Source: Nautilus pompilius
Taxonomy: Eukaryota; Mollusca; Cephalopoda; Nautilida; Nautilidae
Direction of reading: 5' to 3'
DNA: 64,000 nt
Assembly: GCA_018389105.1 (NCBI GenBank)
Contig: JACATO010000304.1
Location: 1,736,001-1,800,000, forward strand
The notes under the pieces are model-generated. The model saw only the letters and a list, made by a program, of their open reading frames with translations, did no database searches and was not told the origin of the DNA. Each line of letters begins with the position of its first letter. The stretch's first letter is position 1. This document shows, piece by piece, positions 1 to 11,480 of this stretch. A program made the translations under genes and the position numbers.

Positions 1-235
1 GCTACACGGGAATTTAAACTGCCTACAGGCCATCGGCTTTTCGCGAACGAACCTTAGCCATGTCTGCTCTTAAACAACTTTCGGAAATGTACATTTTACC
101 CTCGAGATGTAAAAACCCGCAAATCATTTTATGAATTTTGAATTCAAATGATTAAATGCTACTTGGTTGGGCTTAATAATGTAATTTTCCGTACAATCTC
201 TCTCTCTTTCTCTCTCTCTCATATATACATACACA
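1..235. other. Unassigned left edge with short CT tract
   Basis: AT-rich DNA in which I see no gene. A short CT-rich tract with a TA-rich end lies at about 198-230, directly before the Tc1 element. Confidence 0.5.
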
Positions 236-290
236 CAGTTGCATCTCAAATAATTAGAATATCGTGGAAGACTTCATTATTTTCAGTAAT
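236..290 (+). repeat. Left terminal inverted repeat of Tc1
   Basis: About 55 bp that match the reverse complement of 1745-1799 with scattered mismatches; both carry GCATCTCAAA followed by a TATCGTGGAAGA block. Confidence 0.9.
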
Positions 291-513
291 TTAATTCAAA
301 CGGTGAAACTTTCATATATTCTAGATTCATTACACATAAAGTGAAATATTTCAAGCCTTTTTTTGTTTTAATTTTGATGATTACGGCTTACAGCTCATGA
401 AAATCAAAAATCCACTATCTCAAAATATTAGAATATTTCATAGGATCAATAAAAAAAAAAGGATTTATAATATAAAAATGTCGAACTTCTGAAAAGTATG
501 TTCATTTATGCAC

Positions 514-1513
514 TCAATACTTGGTCGGGGCTCCTTTTGCATGAATCACTGCATGAATGCGGCGTGGCATGGAGGCGATCAGCCTGTGGCACTACTGAGG
601 TGTTATGGAAGGCCAGGTTGCTTTGGTAGCGGCCTTCAGCTCGTCTGTATTGTTGGGTCTGGTGTCTCTCATCTTCCTCTGACAATACCCCATAGATTCT
701 CTACGGGGTTCAGGTCAGGCGAGTTGGCTGGCCAATCAAGCACAGTAATACCATGGTCAGCAAGCCACTTACTAGTAGTTTTGGCACTGTGGGCAGGTGC
801 CAAGTCCTGCTGGAAAAGAAATCAGCATCTCCATAAAGCTTGTCAGCAGACAGAAGCATGAAGTGCTCTAAAATCTCCTGGTAGACGGCTGCGTTGACTT
901 TGGACTTGATAAAACACAGTGGACCAACACCAGCAGATGACATGGCATCCCAAATCATCACTGACTGTGGAAACTTCACACTGGACTTCAAGCAACTTGG
1001 ATTCTGTGCCTCTCCACTCTTCCTCCAGACTGTGGGACCTTGATTTCAAAATGAAATGCAAAATTTACTTTCATCTGAAAAGAGGACTTTGGACCACTGA
1101 GCAACGGTCCAGTTCTTTTTCTTCTTAGCCCAGGTAAGACACTTCTGACATTGTCTCTGGTTCAAGAGTGGCTTGACACCAGGAATGCGACACTTGTAGC
1201 CCACTTCCTGGACACGTCTGTGCGTGGTGGCTCTTGATGCACTGACTCCAGTCTCAGTCCACTCCTTGTGAAGCTCTCCAAGTTCTTGAATCGGCTTTGC
1301 TTGACAATCCTCTCAAGGCTGCGGTCATCCCTCTTGCTTGTGCACCTTTTCCTACCACACTTTTCCCTTCCAGTCAACTTTCCATGAATGTATTTTGATA
1401 CAGCACTCTGCGAACAGACAGTACTTTCAGCAATGACCTTTTGTGGTTTACCCTCCTTGTGGAGGGTGCCAGTGTCTCTTCTGGACAACTGTCAAGCCAG
1501 CAGTCTTCCCCAT
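514..1513 (-). pseudogene. Tc1 transposase pseudogene
   Basis: Cut-and-paste transposase of the IS630/Tc1/mariner superfamily; it would bind the inverted repeats and insert at TA. On the minus strand it runs from an ATG at 1513 to a stop at 514-516. Visible pieces are the N-terminal helix-turn-helix (CSQSAVSKYIHGKLTGREKC, near 1370-1430), the first catalytic Asp in LFSDESKF (near 1060-1085), the strand PQSVMIWDAMSSAGVGPL (near 905-965), and a C-terminus ending AKGAPTKY. It is broken by apparent small deletions near 1490, 1275, 815 and 690 that shift the frame, and by a TGA just after KFCISF near 1050. The first two shifts together restore the frame. The copy cannot make transposase. Confidence 0.9.
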
Positions 1514-1744
1514 GATTGTGGTTGTGTGTACTGAACCAGACTGAGAGATTCATGGTATTTATACTGCATAAATAGTGATTTACTCAAACTCGAAATGGAA
1601 TATTCTAATATTTTGAGATACGTTTTTTCTATTTTGGGGGGCTGTAGGCCGTAATTATCAAAGTTAAAATTAAAAAATGCTTGAAACATTTTAGTTTACA
1701 TGTAATGAGTCTTGAATATATACAATTTTCACTTTCTGAAATAA

Positions 1745-1799
1745 CTGACAAAAAATATTGAACTCTTCCACGATATCCTAATTTTTTGAGATGCACCCG
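1745..1799 (-). repeat. Right terminal inverted repeat of Tc1
   Basis: Partner of the repeat at 236-290. It ends in GATGCACCCG directly before the TA at 1800-1801. Confidence 0.9.
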
Positions 1800-1926
1800 T
1801 ATATATATTCCAGAATAGACATTAAATCTTTTCTCTATCTTGTCACCAATGATCAGCTACATATCCACTCGTGTAAACCCGTGTCTCAAGGGCAGACTCA
1901 CTTTTTGTACTTAGCTACGCAAACAA

Positions 1927-2106
1927 ATGTCTAAGTTCTCTCCTTTTAGGGTGAAGATATTAGGCGGAAGTGGATCGCCTCACAAAGATCCCCAGTTTTC
2001 ATCAGAAGAGTGGCAAGAGTTAATTGAACGTGTTCGGCTCAGATATGGCCCAGAAATCGTGACAAACGAAGCACTGTTGGTGGAAACAATTTTTAAACGA
2101 AGCTGA
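1927..2106 (+). CDS. Small open frame, 59 codons, unrecognised
   Basis: An uninterrupted frame from ATG at 1927 to TGA at 2104-2106. The peptide is rich in charged residues and has a helical-looking stretch (EEWQELIERVRLRYGPEI) more protein-like than its surroundings. A pyrimidine tract ending in TTTTAG lies inside it at about 1938-1949, so 1950 onward could instead be an internal exon after an acceptor. I do not recognise the family. It may be a relic of a mobile element or a chance frame; no homology search was possible. Confidence 0.25.
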   Translation: MSKFSPFRVKILGGSGSPHKDPQFSSEEWQELIERVRLRYGPEIVTNEALLVETIFKRS

Positions 2107-3978
2107 ACGCCAAGAGAAAGGGGCGAAAACACCAGCTCTTTGGAAAACCCTCAGGTCGGCACACTACACTAAACATTTCGGTGTTGCTCACAGAACAAGA
2201 GATCCCTAAGCCGAAATGCAGCTAAAACACCTCTGCTCACAGACAGCGGAACAAACAAAATTAAAAAGGTGCAAACCGGCAAACTGACCGAGAGGTGAAT
2301 TCCGACATCGAGGCTATGTAAATCGAAAAGCGGATCTGTACTCACCGGTTTTCTTATATTCCAAGTAAACTCACCATCGCGGTGCGTAGATGCTCTGTCG
2401 CATCTGACGAATGGTTCTCGATAGACTGGATGGGAATACGCTGCTTGCAAGACATGACAACCGAGGTTTGCTTATGGGCCTAATTGATATGGCATTTACT
2501 TATCCCGTGCAGCAGATACAAAATTATTAATATATCGTTTTGGGAATCGCGCAAGATGGATTTACATTCCACACAAACCAGTCCGTCACGAATGGAAAAT
2601 TCTTCCCTTTAATTTTATTCGATTTTAAAATTCACGGCTGCCATAATAAAATGGACGCCTTCAAAACAGTGGCAATTTTATTGTAACTGGAGCAGTCAGA
2701 GGAAAAGCATAAATCAATATTTGGTAGAGCTATCACCTGCACACATAGGAAACATTACGGTTCTTAATCATCATCTGGTCCAGAGACTTCTGTTACCTTT
2801 TCGTGCGCTGGACCATAGGTGTGGTAACTGAAGCTGGTGCCGGACATGACATGCCAGGACAGAGGCGCTCTGAGGAGAATTTGCGGGCTTTGTTGTCGCT
2901 GTTCTTCAGCAGTTCTCAGAACAACGCTGGATCGGTCTTTCTAGCGAGTCAAGTTACTGTCATGCTGACCATTTGTCGACTCTATATATGAACGGCCTTC
3001 AAAAGATTGTGGGTAAGATTGAGTATTTCGGTGTCTTATAAAATGTCTATTCTAATACGGCAGCGCAATGGAGATACGAACCACGTGATTTTCTCGCCGT
3101 TAGGAAATACTCTTGTTTGTACAAAATAAGTCTGTTGAGCGGAGTAATCAACAAGAAAACTCCTCTAAGGTTTGTTTCCATTTTAAAACATTGTACTCTC
3201 ACTGTGTGGAGGCCACATGTGGTTCTATCAACCGCCTCGTGTCGCCTAGACCAAATAACAGAGAATCTTTATTTAGATAATGTTTAATTTTGAGATAGCT
3301 ACTCTATTTTTAAATCATTTTTTCCTTTTTCCAAGTCGGACACTGACAAAAATCTGTACTTTTTCTAGTTTAACTCACAATAAACACCTCAGATCGGAAC
3401 GAGCGCCTCTGCCACTAATTATTTCTTAAACGCATTTGATAATTTGTAATAAATACATTTAGCGCTAAAAGCAGATTGTAAATAGCAGTGATACAAGCAA
3501 AGTTGTGGATGCTCTGGCTGTCTCTTCAAATCTTCACCTAAACTCTCACTATAAAAGTAAAAGTGGTAAATATTTAGATACGTTCTAGTGGCGCCTTTTA
3601 CTGAAAGGTAGCTTTGTTTATTTGAATGTTTTGGCTCTCGGTCTTTCCATTCCTGTATCTGTATCTCAGCAACTGCTGAGATGGAAGTATTAGTTTCGTA
3701 TTACCATTAATACGCTACAGTCGCGCAGCAGACATCGCTTTTACCGAGGTGCATTTGGAAAACTTTAAACGCTCGTGTTTTAAGAAGCGGAATGTCTTCT
3801 AACCAGTATTTCTCTAGTCGAGATCATTTGAGGTCAATACCAGGGATGTTCAAATAAAACCGAGGCTCTGGCGCTAACGGCGATGTTAGTTCAGCCTCTT
3901 TCATTTGAACGTCCCTAAGAGCATCATCTCGACTAAGTAAATTGTTAAAAGATGTTTTAATGCACTGACTGTAACACA
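2107..3978. other. Unassigned stretch
   Basis: AT-rich DNA. I see no motif-bearing protein, no inverted-repeat pair and no long tandem repeat. The short open frames here look like chance. Confidence 0.4.
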
Positions 3979-4173
3979 CACTCTCTCTCTCTCTCTTCTC
4001 CATCTCTCTCTCTTCATTCTCTCTTTCTCTCTTCATTCTCTCTCTCTCTTTTTCTCCATCTCTCTCTTCTCCATCTCTCTCTCTTTTCCATCTCTCTCTC
4101 TCTCTCTCCATCTCTCTCTTTTCCATCTCTCTCTCTCTCTCTCTTCTTCTCCATCTCTCTCTCTCTCTCTTTT

Positions 4174-4214
<41 letters not shown>
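3979..4214. repeat. CT-rich microsatellite with CTCTCCAT variants
   Basis: About 235 bp of almost pure CT dinucleotide, interrupted at irregular spacing by CCAT, TTCT and TTTT. On the minus strand it reads as a long Glu-Arg/Met-Glu-Lys open frame (part of 3824-4372), which is a by-product of the repeat and not a gene. Confidence 0.95.
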
Positions 4215-4215
<1 letters not shown>

Positions 4216-6180
4216 CCACTTGCCTGCCTACCTGCCTGTCTTTCTGCCGCCGTACTAATCTCTCTCGGCCTTTCTGAAGACGAACACTTTGCACTTGCGC
4301 TCGTAGATTTCTCTCATCCAAATTAAACTTCCCTAATTTTAATGCAGAAACCCCATTCGCTGAAGTTTTCACTAATTACCGCTCTCCTGTCCGTGTCAGC
4401 TATTCGCCTCAATTCTCCTTTGTTTTCTCTATTACCGACATTCGTCGGTAAATCACGTGCTCGAGAGACTCGCCAGGTCCCGCTCGTGTTCCGCGGAAAT
4501 TAATTGGAAAATTTGTTCTTACCGCTACAACGAATTGAACCGGATTTTAACGGACCCTTACTTATTCGTCGTACGGGTAGCGCATACATAGAGCCCGTTG
4601 GAAGTAAGACTTCCTCCTGGTTAACGAAACGAACCTAAATTGTGGTATATGTCTGGTCAAATAGTCCAAACAAAGCTCGGTGCGTGCGCTTAAAGACTGT
4701 CCTGGTTGCCTGTCCGGACCTCGGAGCGAACGAGCACCTGCTTAGACATTGAAACGCAAGAACAGATCTTAGTATTCAACGGAAATAAGATAATAAATAA
4801 GCCAAACCAACGGGTCTATTCAAGCAGGATAATTCAATTTTTTTCCGTTGTCCCTTTTGTTTGTTTTCCGCCAGGCTAAGACGACAATCCATTGCGACAA
4901 GTACACACCAGCTGTAATTCTAATATCCTCTCGATACTCCTCATGCCGTCTTGTTACGATACCGATAATGTCCCCCCGACGACCGCTGACAGAACTAATA
5001 CACTTTGAACTCGTATTGCCAGCTTGTTTGTTCGTTTTTCTAATGTAGTGCTGTCGGGGGTGGGGGGATTCCAGGGGAGGTAACAAGGTTTGATGTAGAA
5101 AGAAAAACAAATCATTTTGAGACTGAATTCTGGGTAATCACTGGTGTAGTTTCCAGTTTGGTTCTCTCAAGACTGTCATTTTGATCACCCCTCGGGGGTA
5201 GTAGCTTGGTACAGACTTAGTTTTATAAAAGTCGGTGACAATCCATTTTACTGATAAACGAGAAAACCTTAATAAAAGACATCTTTTTTTTTTTAAATTT
5301 CAAAGCACTGTTATTATATAAAAAGCGTTACAATAGGCTTATCTTTAAACATTCTGACCCGATAACTGCCCGGGTTTCAAACTGATTATGCGGCTAGTTC
5401 CAGTTGTTCTATTCACAGAGCTGTTTCCACCCATCTTTAGTGACCGTCAAGCATTCTGGGGTCTCGCTACTCTTGTTGACGGCTCAGATACTTCTAAAAT
5501 ATGGGTGACCATTTACGAGCTGACTGCTGGGTTTTCGAAGAAAGGGAGGCTGAGGCTTTTCTTCAAACCGATGTCAATATTTATTGTCCCGGTTGGTTGA
5601 TCTAGCGAGACGGCGCAATAAGCCCGATTACATAGGATGTTGGGCCTCTGTGTCTATCGGACCGACAAACTCTGATTGGCTATCACATCTGATAAAGTTT
5701 GCAATTATGAAACAGTCGAATTTCAGTAAAGAAAAAAAAAATTATGAAGAACTCGCGGTATCCATAATATATATAATTCGAAGAAATTTTGCCTTGTGAT
5801 TTATATATAGGTAGAAAAAACAAGAAACATCTGATGCTGGTAAAAGAAATTTTTTTCTTAATTTTCGGTCTTTCAATAAAAAAACAAAAACAGATTATAC
5901 GTTAGAAAGAAAGAAATTCCAGCGATTTATCGGATTATCGTTAGCTAGAATATGTTAAAATTATTATGTTATTTATAAGTGTTAAGTAGAGTAGGCGTTA
6001 AAAGTTTTCCATCACCCCAGAGTTTTCTAATTTCGCATGCTAATAAAGTGGGATTAAACCTGCTGAACGTCTACAATACTGTGACGTTAGCGTGAAGGGG
6101 GAGGTAATCGAAATGAGAACATTTGCAAATTTGAAATCTAACGTGTAAATTAAACGATTTCCGAAAAGACCCCATAAATC
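4215..6180. other. Unassigned stretch with a CpG-richer patch
   Basis: No recognisable gene. The part from about 4380 to 4770 has more CG dinucleotides than its surroundings (CTCGAGAGACTCGCC, CTCGGAGCGAACGAG), which could mark a regulatory or less methylated patch. The rest is AT-rich. Confidence 0.35.
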
Positions 6181-6187
6181 ATGGCGA

Positions 6188-6275
6188 CAAGGGCGAGTGG
6201 CTCAGTCAAGATGCAGACATCTACACGGGTAGAGAGTCGGGCTGGACGAGAGCGGTTCGCGGGTAGAATCGGTTA
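6188..6275 (+). repeat. Possible tRNA-derived SINE fragment
   Basis: GGCGAGTGGCTCAGTCAAG resembles a polymerase III A box, and GAGCGGTTCGCGGGTAGAATC about 50 bp later resembles a decayed B box. The spacing is about right for a tRNA-like head. No cloverleaf folds convincingly, so it is not a functional tRNA. Low confidence. Confidence 0.35.
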
Positions 6276-7060
6276 TTGCTATTTCTAGGGAAATGCTAAA
6301 CGTTCGGCTGTGGCTGTAAGATCTGATGGAAAATGCCAGGGTAGATCACCTTTAAGAGGGAGGAGGAGAGAACCCCCCCCTGATAAAATCGGTCTTTAAA
6401 TGCGTCGGGGAAAGAATCGCAAATGGGAAGAGAAGAACAAAAAAAAAAGGGTTGGCGTCACCGGGCTGCGGTCTCCTGCCAGCTCCACGGGTTGGGGGGG
6501 GGGTAAAAAAACCGGCGGAGAGAATAACTTACCGACATTCCTTTTGTCGAAACCGGTAAAAATGCCTTTAATTGTAAAAGAAAAAGGTATTTTCTGCAGT
6601 CTCTTTTATAAAAAAAAATGCCGATCGGAAACCAAACTCTGTGCCGTGTATTGTGAAGAAAATAGAAGGGTTTTAGACGGTAGGCGGTCTTGAGAGCTGA
6701 AGAGTTACGTAGGTTAACAGCCATGTAAAAAAATAGATACCGGATACTGCAGAAAGAAAATAGCGTTGTCGATGATGGAAAAGTGAGGTTTAAAACACAA
6801 TGGGCTGTCCTTCATCTGCCAATTGTTTATGGACTAAAAGAAAAATATCACACACACATATATATGTTTTGATAATTTAAAGGCAACATTTATTTAGATT
6901 TTAAAATAGATTAATTTTGAGAAACTGCTAAATATTCTTGGAAATTCTTTCATTATCAGTAATTGAATTTTCAATTTTGATGAGCTGAGTAATTAGTAAT
7001 GCTACACTGTTAATAATGAGACTTAATCCGTAACTAGGAAATTTATTTAAATAACTTTAC
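6276..7060. other. Unassigned stretch
   Basis: Purine-rich and AT-rich DNA with short A and G homopolymers. I see no gene and no mobile-element signature. Confidence 0.4.
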
Positions 7061-7061
7061 C

Positions 7062-7170
7062 TGCGTTATTAAGTTCGAGAGGCTACCGGTAAATTTAAAC
7101 ATTAGTATTCTTATGGGTGGCGGCGTAGCTCTTCTGTCAAGGAGATCACAAATAACTTCGTATACGTGAT
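7062..7170 (-). repeat. Dispersed repeat, copy A
   Basis: The segment with GTAGCTCTTCTGTCAAGG and then AGATCACAAA resembles, in the same orientation, the segment at about 54045-54178 (AGAGCTCTCCTGTCAAG, then AAGATCACAAA). On the minus strand, likeness continues downstream into TTTAAATTTAC. The two copies look about 70 percent alike by eye. They probably belong to a short interspersed repeat family I cannot name. Confidence 0.5.
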
Positions 7171-7699
7171 AGGTCTGTTTAGTTATACCACTGACTTTGT
7201 TAAGAGTTCTGAGGTCATCGCTTTTCTTTACTCTGACCCCGTTTAACAGAAGCAAAAATCTGTCTGTAGGTTTCTGATTAGATGTGGAACGAAAGAGGAG
7301 AACCCGGAAAAACAGAACCACGCGAAGAAGACGGTATAAAAAAAAAGAAGAGGAAGGAAATGAGCCACGGGGTAGACAGACACTGACTCCTCTTATTGAA
7401 TCAAGTTCGTGATACAGGCCAGAACAATTACTCGCAAGATAAACATTATTATTGTTGTTGCTTTCGAATCAGTCGCTTTTAAAAAAAAAAAATCGACCCT
7501 TTTAAAGTTGTTGTCGCGTTTGAAGTTAAGGGTTTTCTTCGCGACGAATCTCTGTCTGGCCTATTGCTAACTTCACCGGTTGGAGATCATTGCTACCACC
7601 AAGGCTTGGTTATCTTCCTTCTCTTTTAAGAGGACTAACCGCCTCCCCTCCACGTGACGTGGATTGTGGCTTGGACCCACGCTAACACAGAATAGCGCG

Positions 7700-7815
7700 A
7701 TGGCTACTGGAAAGAATGGGATCCCCATTAACCGCTATTACCGAGGTCACTTAATCGGTGAGATTATCTCGGCCGGAGGTGAAACGAATTCCGGTCTCTT
7801 CGGAGAAAGGAGCGG
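7700..7815 (+). CDS. Possible first coding exon, 38 codons plus 2 nt
   Basis: An ATG in a good start context (AGCGCGATGG) opens a 38-codon frame beginning MATGKNGIPINRYYRGHLIG, which runs into a consensus splice donor (GCGG followed by GTAAGT at 7816). If the donor is ignored, the frame stops two codons later, at a TAA inside the donor. The upstream 50 bp hold CACGTGACGTGG, compatible with a promoter or 5' leader. This local stretch is richer in G and C than its surroundings. I do not recognise the peptide, and no downstream exon could be linked. The combination of start, coding-like composition and donor is suggestive only. Confidence 0.35.
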
Positions 7816-8630
7816 GTAAGTCAGCCAACCACCTAGCACTTCACTAACTTAAAGAGAAACTACCTGGGCAGCTCGAGAAATGCCCTGGTGTTCGTATGAG
7901 AGAAAAACAGATCTGACGTAACACCAAACGTAGCAGTTCTATGTAACTATTATGAAAATCAGCACCAACCTTTTGCATTATTCGACTCGACCTCGCTTTA
8001 CTCGTGACGTCTTAATGTCTTTAGAAGCACAAAAATGTACGTGAATCTGACAGCTGACTAAGTGAAGCACAAGTGAAATATTCCGGGGAAAGCATTTAGT
8101 CAGACTGGCAAAAACAAAATAATGTGTGTGGGACGGTGGGGTTGGTGTCTTGGTGTCAAGCAAAGTACAGCAACAGCGCCTAAGGCTTGACGAAGATTAA
8201 CTAGCACATTCTCTGGAATTATACTCAGTAATGCCGCCTGCTTGAGAACATGCCGGCCCTTTTGCTAATCAAAAAGTTACTTCAAACTCTTTACCGGCTG
8301 AAGCAAAGAATCAAAAGATTATGTTCACGTCGTGTTTACAGGACATTTACTCTCTTCAGTAATTGATCCATGGCGCGTAAAGGTGGTTCTTTATGACAGT
8401 TCTTAACCTAAAGCCGAGAAAAAACAGTATTTTTCGTTTAAGATTTTTTTTTTCACTGCCTTCTTTCGTTAATTAAACTAATAAATTGAAAATAATGTTT
8501 TGTGCTTAATTTTCCTTATTTGAAAGGATGTTTTGTGTTGGGCAAATAGGGGAAATTTTTGTCTATTTTTTGTATATAATATATTCGCATATTTACAAAA
8601 ATAATAGACTTTTTAAATTAGCATTTCTTA
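7816..8630. other. Unassigned stretch
   Basis: AT-rich, with no gene recognised. If the preceding exon is real, this would be its first intron. Confidence 0.35.
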
Positions 8631-8935
8631 GTGTGTGAGTGTGTGTGTGTGAGTGTGTGTGTGTTTGTGAGTGAGTGAGTGTGTGTGAGTGAGTGTGTGT
8701 TTGAGTGTGTGTGTGAGTGTGTGTGTGGAGTGTGTGTGTGTGTGAGTGTGTGAGTGTGTGTGAGTGTGGTGTGTGTGAGTGTGTGTGTGAGTGTGTGTGT
8801 GAGAGTGTGTGTGTGAGTGTGTGTGGTGAGTGTGTGTGTGTGAGAGTGTGTGAGTGTGTGTGTGTGTGAGTGTGTGAGTGTGTGTGTGTGAGTGTTGTGT
8901 GAGTGTGTGTGTGTGAGTGTGTGTGTGTGAGTGTT
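8631..8935. repeat. GT-rich microsatellite with TGAG interruptions
   Basis: About 300 bp of GT dinucleotides broken at short intervals by GAGT. The minus strand reads as a Thr-His repeat open frame, which is an artefact of the repeat. Confidence 0.95.
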
Positions 8936-10930
8936 TGTTTGGGTTTTTCCTTCCATTCTTGTTACTTTTGCATCCTTTTCTCTTTCAATTAGCGATACGA
9001 CTGGAAACCGAAAAGTACATCATTAACCTGCCATCTCTCTCTCTCTCTACGGTTCCTCTCCTTTCAGGTTTGTTCTTCTTTTTTCACCTACAGCTAGCGT
9101 CAGTGAAAACGAAAGTAGAAACATCTTGAACAGGCAGACGCCATAAAATTAGCAGACACACCCGAACAAGTAAAGTAACTTTTCTATATTAAAAAAATGA
9201 AAAATAGCAGTGCATATTTTTTCAGGCTACTTTGACGTCACATGAAGACCAAGCTTCTGTTCAAATTGCAAGAAGTAATTGTGATTCATTACCTCGAAAG
9301 GCGTAACTGAAGTCTGCATCCTTCATCTCTGAGCAAACCTGGAAGTTTGTGTATATTAGTCTCTCAGAATATTCGTGTTTCTCCAAAACCAATCTCATGC
9401 CTTTCAAAATAAGTTCCAGGTGTATTTAAGAAAGTTTAAAGGCTTTTTTAAAGATGAAAACTTTGTACTTCACTACACATAATTTTAAATAGCGCTGATC
9501 CACACAGTTTTAAGATATAATATGACCATTTATAATTCTGTTTTATTTTTAGGATGACTATTGACAAATCATCGATTTCATTATGAAGGCGTCAAAAATC
9601 GCCATCTCACCTTTACACAACTATGACGTACAACCTAACGCCGTTCAGAGAGATGGGGTTGGTAAAAAAAATTTGAAGCATCGGTCATGTTTATATCATA
9701 GGATATTTTGTCTGCCATCAGTTAACGAAGCAAAAGTACCTTGTCTTCAACAACTGCTGCTAAATTTAGAGGAAAAATACCCCACGAAATTATTATTAGT
9801 GGCCACTCGCGAAACACAATAAAGATGAGCAGGAGACGTTGATAATTTTTTTTTTAAAAATCGGGAAGACACCATAAACGCAGAAATCTATCTAAGATAA
9901 TTGTGCCACAGAACATTATTTAAACAATATAATTTTGGGCTTGCATTGACCTCACGAGAGGGGAAGAATCTGCTAACCGACGTACAGATGCAATTATGAC
10001 AACTTCTATTGCGAGTTAACGAGTTCAGCCCTCGTAGCAACCTCTTATTTTTCGAATTTGCTAAAAGACTACTCGACCAGAAAATGTAACTGATTACCAT
10101 TAATTTTCTTTTACACATTTACCTATATTTTTACGTCTGAAGCGCATCTGAATATGGCTGCCCCGCCCTCCGACCAGCACTCGTCACACCGAACCGATAC
10201 GGGATCTGGACTCCTCGTCCTAACGTTGCGGCCAGTAACATCATTCGCAGACAGGCAAAAGCAGCTGATGAGCAGAAAGAGAACGATACATTTCCTAACG
10301 GAATAAATTTCCGGACGTCTATCCTGCTTTTATTTGTTTATTTTTCGCGCTGCGATAAATCTTTTATTTTTGCGCTTTTCTACATAAATAGAAGCAGCTG
10401 TCAAACGCCAGAACTTCTATCTACAATCGGTATATTGTCAGGAATCCTTGTTTGACCTAAGTAAATACTTTCAACCCAAAAAAAGAAGATCGGAAAGGAT
10501 TTGATGGCTCTAAAATAAGAAATAACTCTTTTATTTTTCCTTCATCTATTAAATTGTTTAACCCGCACGCATTCTGCAAGAATAGGAAGTTCCGGTTTTG
10601 CTAGACGAAGAATAAGCTAAGATCTTTTGTTATTCAAATTATTTTAGTATAAAAAACTTTTGGATTTTCAACATTCTTAACAAAGAATGAGACACTTAGC
10701 ACGCACCGCATACTTGAAAGGTGATCTTAAAAGGAACGACAACCTTTATGGCATTTTCATGGGCACAGGTTTGTTGACTAATCCTAAGATACTGTTTGCC
10801 CTTTCTACAGCTTGACCTCTTCTTACCTCTCTTCATATTATACCGAGCAGTCATGGCAACATTTTCCCCATCCTATTACTAATAACAAGACCCTCGATTT
10901 ATATGCAACACGCAATCCAAGTACTCACAA
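8936..10930. other. Unassigned stretch
   Basis: AT-rich DNA with no transposase motif, no exon-like segment with splice sites and no tandem array. One short CT tract lies at about 9033-9048. A single TGACGTCA occurs at about 9233. Confidence 0.4.
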
Positions 10931-10934
10931 GTTT

Positions 10935-11480
10935 TTTTGAGACCGCCCGGCAGAAGAAGCTATTTTGGTTGCTGTGTAAGCCACAGTTGCATCATTTATT
11001 AAAGCTCATGAGCACTAGAGATATCTTCAGGCTCGGAGAGCATCTTTCAGGGTCCAAAAAGGTGCAAATCGAATAGGGAAAGATCCGGACTGTAGGAAGG
11101 ATGTGAAGGTTTACAGTGCACTTTGTTCAAAGTGTCAATGGTCACCGGAGCGCTGTCTGGTCTCCAATTTTCATGTTGCAATATATGGCAATGATGGAAC
11201 GTCAGGGTCGATCTTCACCCAATACTGATGTTCGGTCATTTTTAAACCTGTCCATACACTTCATACACTTTTTAAAATTTTGCGCCATACAGTTCTCTCC
11301 ATATTGCTCCAACATTCTTCGGTAGCTTTGCGGAACACCTCCGGCTCAGAAAACGAATTACAAAATCGTCTTCCTTCTCGTCAACCGTGTAGCCATGTTG
11401 TTTACTCGCTCACTAGCACCACGAGTGCACAACGCCTGAACTAGATGGCGCGAGCATGGCGTCCACCACTCTGTCGCATG
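10935..11480 (-). pseudogene. Mariner-like transposase relic
   Basis: Read on the minus strand, about 11045-11155 gives DSAPVTIDTLNK followed by HPSYSPDLSLFDLHLFGP. This matches the second and third catalytic regions of mariner transposases (DNARPH, then HPPYSPDLAPxDYHLF). It is followed by a stop and a decayed C-terminal region. Only a partial, strongly degenerate coding region is visible and I could not place inverted repeats. The N-terminal DNA-binding part would lie toward 11480 but is not recognisable. An old inactive insertion, unrelated at family level to the Tc1 copy at 236-1799. Confidence 0.7.

Larger units (their letters stand above)
236..1799 (-). mobile_element. Tc1-like DNA transposon, near full length (1564 bp)
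   Basis: Both ends are present as inverted repeats: the left begins at 236 (core GCATCTCAAATAATTAGAAT) and the right, read on the minus strand, is almost the same from 1799. A TA follows the right end (1800-1801), as expected for Tc1/mariner target duplication; the left flank reads CA and has probably mutated. The interior encodes a broken transposase on the minus strand. Length is typical of Tc1 (about 1.6 kb). Its ends and coding region resemble, as I remember it, the abundant Tc1 family of teleost fish and lampreys, far more closely than the other Tc1 relics here. That likeness is from memory and was not aligned. Confidence 0.92.

Noticed and set aside
508..861. Plus-strand 117-codon frame inside the Tc1 element
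   Set aside because: Antisense of the transposase; the coding motifs are on the minus strand.
3824..4372. 182-codon minus-strand frame rich in Glu-Arg
   Set aside because: Most of it is translation of the CT microsatellite; the flanking ends have no recognisable content.
6188..6275. Functional tRNA gene
   Set aside because: No complete cloverleaf, and the B box is interrupted; at most a SINE fragment.
8618..8956. 112-codon minus-strand Thr-His frame
   Set aside because: Pure translation of the GT microsatellite.
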